This document shows positions 1 through 5,660 of a stretch of 6,537 bases of DNA, piece by piece. The notes beneath the pieces are model-generated. The model did no database searches. It saw only the letters and a list, made by a program, of their open reading frames with translations, and had not been told where the DNA came from. Within the stretch, counting starts at the first letter, position 1; every line of letters starts with the position of its first letter. The translations under genes and the position numbers were made by a program. Source of the DNA: Candidatus Aegiribacteria sp. (GTDB lineage Bacteria > Fermentibacterota > Fermentibacteria > Fermentibacterales > JCC-6); NCBI GenBank assembly GCA_030600975.1, contig JAUVUL010000107.1:1-6537 (forward strand), given 5' to 3'.

Positions 1-1
1 C

Positions 2-301
2 ATCATCAATTGTCAGACCTGCGGCGGATGAAATGATGTTATTGCTTATCTCTTTAACGGTATCTCCGGATGAATCCCAGCAGCGAATGGGAATCCGGGA
101 ATCATCGGATGCTGCCCAGATACGTCCCATGGAATCACGGGCTATATCCCTGGTTCGGCTGTTCCTTTCGAATGGAGTGCTGTTCGTCCTGCCGTATATG
201 CCGGGAAGTGAATAACGAAAGGTTCTGTTTTGAGATATTGAGGAGACATAGAGATAATCCATATGTGCAGCCAGTCCCGTCACCGACGAGACAGGATTGC
301 C
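2..301 (-). CDS. In-frame continuation of the beta-propeller lipoprotein past TGA (partial, runs off window)
   Basis: Directly after the TGA at 302-304 the same minus-strand frame is open for 100 codons to the window edge. It begins GNPVSSVTGLAAHMDYLYVS and continues with RDIARDSMGRIWAASD, IRCWDSSGDTV and SAAGLTIDD. These match the periodicity of the upstream blades (ITGLAW..FLWAVD, ATGLAF..WILLGL), so this is the rest of the same propeller and not a chance ORF. No good start codon with a ribosome site is seen near its beginning, so independent translation is unlikely. With the upstream part, at least 233 codons are visible, the TGA being codon 133. Whether the TGA is decoded (selenocysteine), is a real nonsense mutation (pseudogene) or is a base error cannot be settled from the window alone. 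Arg codons here are mixed (4 AGR, 6 CGN). Confidence 0.72.
271..295 (-). promoter_or_regulatory. Candidate bacterial SECIS hairpin downstream of in-frame UGA
   Basis: In the minus-strand RNA, GUCUCGUC-GGU-GACGGGAC forms an 8-bp stem (one U-G wobble) closed by a three-base GGU loop (positions 282-284). A U-U mismatch and a further CC/GG pair extend it. The loop begins 17 nt after the UGA. Bacterial SECIS elements lie within the coding region just after the UGA, with a short stem and a small apical loop carrying G in its first positions. In E. coli fdhF, as I recall it, the loop also begins 17 nt after the UGA and contains GGU. The structure and spacing are read directly from the sequence; recognition by SelB is inference. 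Confidence 0.5.
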
Positions 302-700
302 TCAACCCCCGCACATGCTAACCGAGCCAATGTACTCACCTCCGGGGGAATAGGAGTATATGTACCCATTGTTTGAGTGATTCCACAGTCCAAGAAGAAT
401 CCAATCGTGCTCTTCGCTGAATGCCAGTCCGGTTGCAGAGAATGATGTGGGAGTACTGCATTTGAAGGAATCGATGATTTCTCCGGTGAGGATGTTTATA
501 CGGAAAATTCTGTCGCTTTCCGCGTCCACCGCCCAGAGGAATCCGTCTCCCCATGCAAGCCCGGTAATATTTTCACCGGGAGATTCAAAGGTATTAAGAA
601 CTACAATGGTTTCACTGCTGGAATCATCCGAGTTCGAATTACTCAGGCAGGCTGAGGAAACAATGAGAGCAGCAGCAAGAACAAATCCTGGTAATTTCAT
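302..700 (-). CDS. Beta-propeller-type lipoprotein, N-terminal part up to an in-frame TGA
   Basis: The conventional ORF gives 132 residues. Residues 1-18 form a lipoprotein signal peptide: Lys2, a hydrophobic run, then VSSAC with Cys18 as the likely lipidated residue, followed by a Ser/Asn/Asp-rich tether. From about residue 40 there are WD/NHL-like repeat units: ITGLAW...FLWAVD...IFRIN..TGEII, then ATGLAF...WILLGLW...IYSYSPGGEYI. This predicts blades of an envelope-anchored beta-propeller. The start at 698-700 is supported by GGAG (707-710) six bases upstream. A propeller needs more than two blades, so 132 residues is too short. The stop is a TGA directly after Met-Cys-Gly-Gly, and the same frame continues with more blades (see 2-301). 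The gene is therefore either a selenoprotein read through the TGA or a gene broken by one nonsense change. Its ligand or function is unknown. Confidence 0.8.
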   Translation of the reverse strand: MKLPGFVLAAALIVSSACLSNSNSDDSSSETIVVLNTFESPGENITGLAWGDGFLWAVDAESDRIFRINILTGEIIDSFKCSTPTSFSATGLAFSEEHDWILLGLWNHSNNGYIYSYSPGGEYIGSVSMCGG

Positions 701-768
701 AGTTTTCTCCGATACTGCAGATAAATATCCCTAACTTTTACCGGAACAGAGCATTTCCAAAGGAAATA

Positions 769-796
769 TTGAAATCAGTGAAGCATAATGTATATT
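769..796 (+). promoter_or_regulatory. Sigma70-like promoter for the thioesterase-pepF-hydrolase unit
   Basis: TTGAAA at 769-774 (5 of 6 to the -35 consensus) and TATATT at 791-796 (5 of 6 to the -10 consensus) are separated by 16 nt. They lie in an AT-rich divergent intergenic region. A start near 803 would leave a leader of about 47 nt before the ATG at 850. This is the only well-spaced promoter I see ahead of the plus-strand genes. Confidence 0.5.
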
Positions 797-849
797 AGTT
801 GTTGCTTACTGTAAATGCCGGTCATTTCTATTAACCCTGGATTGCATTG

Positions 850-1269
850 ATGGAACTTGAACATCTAACAGGTCTTGAGTACTCGTTTGAAACCGTTGTC
901 GACGATTCAATAACAGCATCTTCCGTAGGCTCAGGCGGAATTGATGTACTGTCTACCCCATCCATGATCCTGTTATTCGAACAGGCCTCTATGGATGCGG
1001 TTCAGTCTTCCCTTCCCGAAGGATATACCACTGTTGGAATCAAGGTTGATATCGAACATCTTTCGGCTACACCAGTAGGCGAAACTGTCACCGCCAGGGC
1101 CACAGTGAAAGAAGTTGACGGAAGGAGAATAGTCTATTGCGTAACCGCATCCGATGAACACGGAATCATAGGAGAAGGGACCCATATCAGATTCGTTATT
1201 AACCTTGACAGATTCATGAAAAAACTATCTGAAAGAAATCGAAAGACTGGATTGGATAAGAATGCCTGA
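850..1269 (+). CDS. FlK-like hotdog-fold acyl-CoA thioesterase
   Basis: This 139-residue single-domain hotdog protein resembles the fluoroacetyl-CoA thioesterase (FlK) family, which hydrolyses small acyl-CoA thioesters in the cytoplasm. Family hallmarks visible are VLSTPSMILLFEQAS, an IEHLSATPVGETV segment, then VDGRRIVYCV and DEHGIIGEGTH. The FlK triad Thr-Glu-His (T42, E50, H76) is matched by Thr36, Glu44 and His70 with identical spacings of 8 and 26. The start is taken as ATG at 850; a TTG one codon earlier is possible but less likely. The ribosome site is weak. The stop overlaps the next gene's start by 8 nt, so the two are probably translationally coupled. Most FlK-like proteins do not act on fluoroacetate, so the substrate is open. 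Six of seven Arg codons are AGA/AGG. Confidence 0.86.
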   Translation: MELEHLTGLEYSFETVVDDSITASSVGSGGIDVLSTPSMILLFEQASMDAVQSSLPEGYTTVGIKVDIEHLSATPVGETVTARATVKEVDGRRIVYCVTASDEHGIIGEGTHIRFVINLDRFMKKLSERNRKTGLDKNA

Positions 1270-3073
1270 TGAATTGAAAAGCAGAAACGAAATCCCTGTT
1301 GAAGCAAGATGGAACGTGGAAGCTGTCTATGCCCTGGATGGTGAATGGGAGAAGGACTTCGGCAAAACGGCAACCTTTATGGAGAGCATGAAAAAATGGG
1401 CCGGCAGGCTCGCTGAAGATCCCGGAACACTTAAAGGCGCGATCGAAGAACTGTTATCACACCACAGACTTCTGGAAAAACTCTTCGTGTATGCCAGTAT
1501 GAAGGGAGATGAGGATCTGGGGAATTCCCTGTATAGCGGAATGGTTTCCAGAACCAGGAGCAGATTCGTTGAATTTAACGCTGCTCAATCCTTCTTCACA
1601 CCTGAAATCCTGGCCATACCCGAGGATACTATCGATTCATGGCTGGAAACATCGGAACTGGAGCCTTATAGAACATGGCTTCAGGATATTCTAAGATACC
1701 GTTCTCACACTCTTTCAGAGAATGAGGAGAAGCTTCTTGCAAACACCGTTGAGATAACCAGCGGGTTCAGCTCAGCATTCGGAAAACTCAGCAACGTTGA
1801 CATGCCGGCAAGATTACCGGAGATCATGGATGAGAACGGAAACAGTGTCAGGCTTACCACAGGCAACATAAGCGCGTTCCTTCAGAAAAAGGACAGAAGG
1901 GTCAGAAAAGACGCCTTCCTTGGTTTCTACGGCGAAGTTAAGGGAAATGTGGCAACAAAGGCTGCCCTTCTGGAGGGGCAGGTTAAATCGGATATCTTCA
2001 GGGCAAGGACGAGGAAGTATGGTTCAGCCCTTGAGGCCTCTCTTTTCAAAGACAGGGTCAGTGTTTCGGTATACGATTCCCTGATAAAATCAGTCCATGA
2101 TAACCTTCCTGTGCTACACAGATATTTCCAGTTCCGCAAGAATGCACTGGATCTTGATTCAGCACACATGTACGATACTTCCGTTCCCATCGTACCTGAA
2201 TCCAAAGCGGATTACAGCTGGGATGAGGCAGTAGACCTGACCCTTGAAGCAGTAGCTCCTCTTGGCAGAGAGTATGTTGATGCCCTGGCTCAGGGCTTCA
2301 GGAACAGATGGGTGGACAGGTACGAGAACATAGGCAAGAGGTCCGGTGCCTACTCGGGGGGATGTTACGATTCGCATCCATACATACTCCACAACTTCAA
2401 CGGTACACTTCAGAGTGTATTCACACTGGCTCACGAAGCCGGACACTCCTTGCACAGCCTTCTCTCGAGGAAATCACAGCCGTATCATATGTCAGAGTAC
2501 AAGATCATCGTAGCTGAAGTCGCTTCAACAACAAATGAGATGCTCCTTATCGATCTGCTGCTCAAGAGAATGGATGACAAACAGGAAAAAGCCTACCTGC
2601 TTGATCACCTTCTCGGTACATTCAAGTCCACCCTGGTGAGACAGACCATGTTCGCAGAATTCGAGAAACTGATCCACGAACATGTCGAATTGGGCAACCC
2701 ACTTACGCCAGATTACCTGAACAGTACATACTACGATCTTGTAAAGCTATATCACGGTGACTGCTTTGCCTGGGATGATGAAGATGAACTTATTGCTACT
2801 GAATGGTCTAGAATTCCCCATTTATACTACAACTTCTATGTATACAAGTACGCGACCGGGCTTTCCTCAGCTGTTGACATATCGTCAATGATCCTGGCCG
2901 GTGAACCCGGCGCAGTTGAGAGTTTCATCGAATTCCTCAGAGGCGGCTCATCAAGGCCGCCTCTTGAACTCCTCAAAAGAGCCGGTGTGGACCTTACGAC
3001 TCCCGAACCTGTGAACCTGGCTCTTCATGAAATGGAGAATACGCTTGAGGATCTGGAAAAAATACTGGAGTGA
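1262..3073 (+). CDS. pepF: Oligoendopeptidase F, M3 family zinc metallopeptidase
   Basis: This 603-residue cytoplasmic enzyme is the usual length for PepF, which cleaves short peptides released by protein turnover or import. The zinc site is HEAGH at residues 391-395 (His391, Glu392, His395), with the third ligand Glu419 in IIVAEVASTTNEM, 24 residues later, as expected for M3. The N-terminal helical oligopeptidase-F region spans roughly residues 110-185 and the M3 catalytic domain roughly 200-590. Other family features are the PYILHNFNGTLQSVFTLAHE approach to the zinc site and the C-terminal YYNFYVYKYATGLSSA helix. There is no signal peptide or membrane segment. The ATG at 1262 overlaps the thioesterase stop, and its TGA overlaps the next gene's GTG by 4 nt, so it is the middle gene of an operon. 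Arg codons are 31 AGA/AGG and only 2 CGN. Confidence 0.95.
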   Translation: MPDELKSRNEIPVEARWNVEAVYALDGEWEKDFGKTATFMESMKKWAGRLAEDPGTLKGAIEELLSHHRLLEKLFVYASMKGDEDLGNSLYSGMVSRTRSRFVEFNAAQSFFTPEILAIPEDTIDSWLETSELEPYRTWLQDILRYRSHTLSENEEKLLANTVEITSGFSSAFGKLSNVDMPARLPEIMDENGNSVRLTTGNISAFLQKKDRRVRKDAFLGFYGEVKGNVATKAALLEGQVKSDIFRARTRKYGSALEASLFKDRVSVSVYDSLIKSVHDNLPVLHRYFQFRKNALDLDSAHMYDTSVPIVPESKADYSWDEAVDLTLEAVAPLGREYVDALAQGFRNRWVDRYENIGKRSGAYSGGCYDSHPYILHNFNGTLQSVFTLAHEAGHSLHSLLSRKSQPYHMSEYKIIVAEVASTTNEMLLIDLLLKRMDDKQEKAYLLDHLLGTFKSTLVRQTMFAEFEKLIHEHVELGNPLTPDYLNSTYYDLVKLYHGDCFAWDDEDELIATEWSRIPHLYYNFYVYKYATGLSSAVDISSMILAGEPGAVESFIEFLRGGSSRPPLELLKRAGVDLTTPEPVNLALHEMENTLEDLEKILE

Positions 3074-4515
3074 ATTTCAGAATCAGGGAGCACAGAATAG
3101 CAGACAAGTTATTGAAAACTGTACCTGAACCTATCATCCCTTCACGACCCGATTTAGTCGCAATGTATCAAAGATGCTGGCAGATCGGTTTGAACAAAAC
3201 GGAACAGGGCACACCGGAAAACGGATTTGTTGAACAATACATTGATGCTGCATTTGATAGACGTATTTTCCAATGGGATACATGTTTTTCTATTGCCTGG
3301 GCGAAATATTCCCAGGGAGCACTGCCGAATATAGTCAGTCTGGATAATTTCTATCGCAAGCAGCATGCCGATGGCGCTATTGCCGGGGTGATACGTAAAT
3401 CAGACGGAGCGGATGATCAGGGCACAGATACCTGCTGGTTCTCGCGTAATAATCTTTTCTCCTGGATTGAATACGAGTACTATTGCCATACAGGTGACGC
3501 CTCTCGTATTCCATTCATATTGCCAATTCTGAAAAAGTATTCTGACTGGATACGACAGAACCGCCGTCATATCAACGGACATTACTGGTGGTCAGGATGG
3601 GGAAGCGGCATGGATAACTCACCACGAAGTATTGCTGATAAACCTTATCCGCCTTACAGCTGGATCGATTACGACTCCATTGAAGCTCTATCTGCTTACT
3701 ATTCAATGAAATTGTCTCGGGTTGCAGGCGACAAGGCAACCGAGCAGAAATTCAGGGCTCATTACAAAGAACTAAAACGGCTGATAAACTCAACCATGTG
3801 GTGTGAGGAAGACGGGATATTCTGGGATCTGGATAAAGATGATTCGTACATGAAAGTTAAAACCGTGGCTTCGTTCTGGCCTCTCTGGGCACGTATTACT
3901 GATGATCATCAAGTCGCAAAATTAGTATCCCATCTTAATAATCCACATTCGTTCAATCGGAAACACCGGGTACCGACTCTATCCGCCGACCATCCGGAAT
4001 ACGAGAATACAGGTCACTACTGGCTGGGCAGTGTGTGGGCACCTACCAATCACATGATTGTGAAAGGATTATCAGCCAATAACCGTCATCAACTGGCAAG
4101 AGAAATCGTTTGCAATCATCTGGACAATATTGCTGCAGTCTTCAGGGATACCGGCACTGTCTGGGAAAACTATTCTCCCGAAACAGCTGAACCCGGCAAC
4201 CTGGCAAAACCTGATTTCATAGGCTGGTCAGCTGTCGGCCCGATTGCCCAGCTGATTGAAAATTACATCGGCATCACACTGAATGTTCCTGCAAATACGG
4301 TTTACTGGAATCTGCTTTCTCCGGAGGAAATGGGAGTCCGGAATATGAAATTTGGTAATTCGCCTGTTGAGATTGTCTGTGCCCGGAGAAATTCAATTGA
4401 AGATCCTGTTGATATCACTGTAGAAACATCAAAGTCATTCTATCTAATAATTAATAACGGGAAGACAATTGAAGCCAGGAAAATCGAAAAAGGAACTCAT
4501 AAATATAGGATATGA
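3070..4515 (+). CDS. MGH1/GH63-like (alpha/alpha)6-barrel glycoside hydrolase
   Basis: This 481-residue protein has no signal peptide, so a cytoplasmic enzyme is expected. The pattern is of clan GH-G (GH63, mannosylglycerate hydrolase-like; distant to GH37 trehalase). It shows FQWDTCF near residues 67-73, WWSGWGSGMDNSPR with Asp182 as likely general acid, PPYSWIDYDS near 194-203, GHYWLGSVWAPTN near 315-327, and VWENYSPET with Glu366 as likely general base. A short beta-rich tail follows after about residue 415. The family inverts alpha-glycosidic bonds in substrates such as mannosylglycerate, glucosylglycerate or alpha-glucosides; the substrate cannot be assigned. The GTG start overlaps the pepF stop (GTGA) with a weak ribosome site. 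Arg codons differ strongly from upstream genes (18 CGN, 11 AGR), although the first three are AGA/AGG. This suggests separate ancestry. Confidence 0.85.
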   Translation: MNFRIREHRIADKLLKTVPEPIIPSRPDLVAMYQRCWQIGLNKTEQGTPENGFVEQYIDAAFDRRIFQWDTCFSIAWAKYSQGALPNIVSLDNFYRKQHADGAIAGVIRKSDGADDQGTDTCWFSRNNLFSWIEYEYYCHTGDASRIPFILPILKKYSDWIRQNRRHINGHYWWSGWGSGMDNSPRSIADKPYPPYSWIDYDSIEALSAYYSMKLSRVAGDKATEQKFRAHYKELKRLINSTMWCEEDGIFWDLDKDDSYMKVKTVASFWPLWARITDDHQVAKLVSHLNNPHSFNRKHRVPTLSADHPEYENTGHYWLGSVWAPTNHMIVKGLSANNRHQLAREIVCNHLDNIAAVFRDTGTVWENYSPETAEPGNLAKPDFIGWSAVGPIAQLIENYIGITLNVPANTVYWNLLSPEEMGVRNMKFGNSPVEIVCARRNSIEDPVDITVETSKSFYLIINNGKTIEARKIEKGTHKYRI

Positions 4516-4685
4516 GCATCTGAATTCCATAGGTCCTTCATAATAGTGACAGTACAATGTTATCAGCAGTACTCTTCTGGCGCTCCTGAATACCTGCAGG
4601 AAGGATGGAATCTTGCAGGCTTGATCGAAAATCGATTAATCAGTGCGGTTATTTGAAGGCATTCAATCCTGACGTCTTATCTGAT
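4516..4685. other. Convergent intergenic region with possible gene remnant and inverted repeats
   Basis: This lies between the hydrolase (plus) and the Roadblock gene (minus). After the hydrolase TGA the same frame stays open for 46 codons to a TGA at 4654-4656. It reads in part SSGAPEYLQEGWNLAGLIEN, which looks protein-like, but no start or ribosome site is evident. It may be a decayed 3' fragment or chance. CCTGCA/TGCAGG arms (about 4593-4621) and a TTGATCGA/TCGATTAA repeat are present. Neither hairpin is followed by a T-tract, so I see no canonical terminator for either gene. Confidence 0.35.
4621..4639. repeat. Short inverted repeat, 8-bp arms with 3-nt loop
   Basis: TTGATCGA-AAA-TCGATTAA can fold with seven Watson-Crick pairs and one G-U wobble. 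It lies between the convergent gene ends, where a bidirectional terminator would be useful, but no run of T follows on either strand. A role in 3'-end formation is possible but unproven. Confidence 0.3.
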
Positions 4686-5108
4686 TTAGACCAAAATACG
4701 CTTTATTCCCTCAACTGCGTGATCAGTCAGCTCACGGTATCCTGACTTCACGTCGGCAATAACGATAAGAACCACAGGCTGATCCATCACTTCAAAGGAT
4801 TGGCAGATGACAGAATCACCGGTCTTCCCGCTCATAGTGATTTGATCGATTTGCTTAAAGCCTGTCAGGTCAAGAACGTCTTTGTTCATCTCCCAGACGA
4901 AACCAGCTAAGGCAGCCAAGGAACTGGAATCCAGGCTGGATTCTATGTCGACCACGGCAAAACCCTCTTCGGTAGATAACAGAGCTGCCTTGAAGCCTCC
5001 ATCATGGGCTACATGTTCAAGCTGCTTTTTTATAGCATCCATTGGCATTTCTGTACGGTCTTTTCGACGATCTTTCCTTATTCTCATTTTGGTTGAACCT
5101 CTTTCCAT
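4686..5108 (-). CDS. Roadblock/LC7 domain protein
   Basis: This protein is 140 residues. A basic N-terminal leader (residues 1-20, rich in Arg and Lys) is followed by one Roadblock/LC7 domain, roughly residues 22-138: an amphipathic helix, FKAALLSTEEGFAVVDIES, a SSLAALAGFVWEMNKDVL helix, the KQIDQITMSGKTGDSVICQS hairpin, PVVLIVIADV and a closing helix. Such domains dimerise and regulate small Ras-like GTPases, as MglB does for MglA in polarity and motility. No GTPase gene lies in the window, so the partner is unknown. Two starts are plausible: ATG at 5106-5108 with AGAAGG 10 nt upstream, or Met8 at 5085-5087 with AGAGG 10 nt upstream. It lies 69 nt downstream of the amphi-Trp gene on the same strand, so co-transcription is possible. 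Confidence 0.85.
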   Translation of the reverse strand: MERGSTKMRIRKDRRKDRTEMPMDAIKKQLEHVAHDGGFKAALLSTEEGFAVVDIESSLDSSSLAALAGFVWEMNKDVLDLTGFKQIDQITMSGKTGDSVICQSFEVMDQPVVLIVIADVKSGYRELTDHAVEGIKRILV

Positions 5109-5177
5109 CTAGATAGAGCCTTCTCTTAGAATATGGTAACAATGTCTCGCTTTCTTCTGCAGTGAGTCCAGATGCCT

Positions 5178-5414
5178 TTATTGGTGGATTCGCCACTTGA
5201 TTTGAAACTCTACTTCTTCTTCAGCGCCCTCTCGCTCATGTTCAATGTTGAGTGTAGCATCCGGGGGTACGGTAATAAGTTCACCTGCAATCTGTATACG
5301 AAATCTCTTGCCCTGTTCGATGCAATCCGCTAAACGCCTTATCTTCGCAACCATTTGTTTCGCAGAATAATATTTCTCAATGTCACGTTCGGGTTTTACC
5401 TTTCGTTTCACCAT
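5178..5414 (-). CDS. Amphi-Trp domain-containing small protein
   Basis: This protein is 78 residues. It fits the amphi-Trp family pattern: a helix carrying AKIRRLADCIEQGKRFRIQI, then an ELITVPPDATLNIEHE strand pair, then a final EVEFQIKW strand ending at Trp74, the characteristic near-C-terminal Trp. The N-terminus is basic (MVKRKVKPERD). The biochemical role of this family is not established. The ATG is preceded by a G-rich ribosome-site-like GGGGGTGATC. A TATAAT hexamer lies about 40 nt upstream (5454-5459). It is the upstream member of a possible two-gene unit with the Roadblock gene. Six of its eight Arg codons are CGN, like the hydrolase and Roadblock genes and unlike pepF. Confidence 0.78.
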   Translation of the reverse strand: MVKRKVKPERDIEKYYSAKQMVAKIRRLADCIEQGKRFRIQIAGELITVPPDATLNIEHEREGAEEEVEFQIKWRIHQ

Positions 5415-5453
5415 GATCGATCACCCCCGTTTCATTATCTTATTCTATCCCTG

Positions 5454-5459
5454 ATTATA
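5454..5459 (-). promoter_or_regulatory. Candidate -10 box for amphi-Trp/Roadblock genes
   Basis: A perfect TATAAT reads on the minus strand about 40 nt ahead of the amphi-Trp start codon. No convincing -35 hexamer is found at 16-18 nt (CTTCCT is the closest), so it is either a weak or activated promoter or chance. A second -10-like GATAAT lies at 5434-5439. Confidence 0.35.
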
Positions 5460-5522
5460 CTCAGGCCAGCCAGCATAGGAAGTACGATGTCTACATGCAG
5501 TGTCCTGTGACTGATTCATATA

Positions 5523-5660
5523 TTACTGTACACTAACATATTTGTCTTGCCCTCTGTTCGGGAATACCATTCCGGGAGCTGCAGGGGGAGCATCGACGGT
5601 GACAATTCTGATTTTGTAACCCGGCATCGGAAACTGGATTTCATTGCCGGTCAGAACAGT
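5523..5660 (-). other. Open in-frame stretch after the beta-helix stop; possible remnant
   Basis: In the same frame after the TAG, 45 codons are open to a TAA at 5523-5525. They read in part FPMPGYKIRIVTVDAPPAAP and end QDKYVSVQ, which looks protein-like. The beta-helix protein already ends at the normal C-terminus of its sorting domain, so readthrough is not needed. An ATG at 5625-5627 would give 34 residues but has no ribosome site. It may be a gene remnant or chance. Confidence 0.25.
5621..5650 (-). terminator. Stem-loop just after the beta-helix gene, possible 3'-end hairpin
   Basis: CCGGCA and TGCCGG form the outer stem, AT/CGA an internal loop, GAAA/TTTC an inner stem and TCCAG the apical loop. 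It begins 10 nt after the TAG of the beta-helix gene. There is no U-tract, so an intrinsic terminator is doubtful; it could protect the mRNA 3' end or act with Rho. Confidence 0.35.

Noticed and set aside
302..304. TGA read as Trp or Gly by an alternative genetic code
   Set aside because: TGA ends the thioesterase, pepF and hydrolase genes at natural C-termini, two of them in tight overlaps, and none of the other genes here has an internal TGA.
33..321. Plus-strand ORFs of 60 and 83 residues at the left edge
   Set aside because: They are antisense to the propeller continuation, which has clear repeat structure; their translations show no domain pattern.
447..734. Plus-strand ORF of 95 residues
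   Set aside because: It is antisense to the lipoprotein gene, with no ribosome site or recognisable motif.
4513..4515. Second selenocysteine TGA at the hydrolase end
   Set aside because: The hydrolase is complete, there is no Cys near the TGA, and I find no short stem with a G-containing loop at 16-37 nt.
4882..5112. Plus-strand ORF of 76 residues
   Set aside because: It is antisense to the Roadblock gene, which has a full domain pattern.
5561..5573. GGAAT-ACC-ATTCC small hairpin
   Set aside because: Only five pairs with no U-tract; a stem of this size is expected by chance in 6.5 kb.
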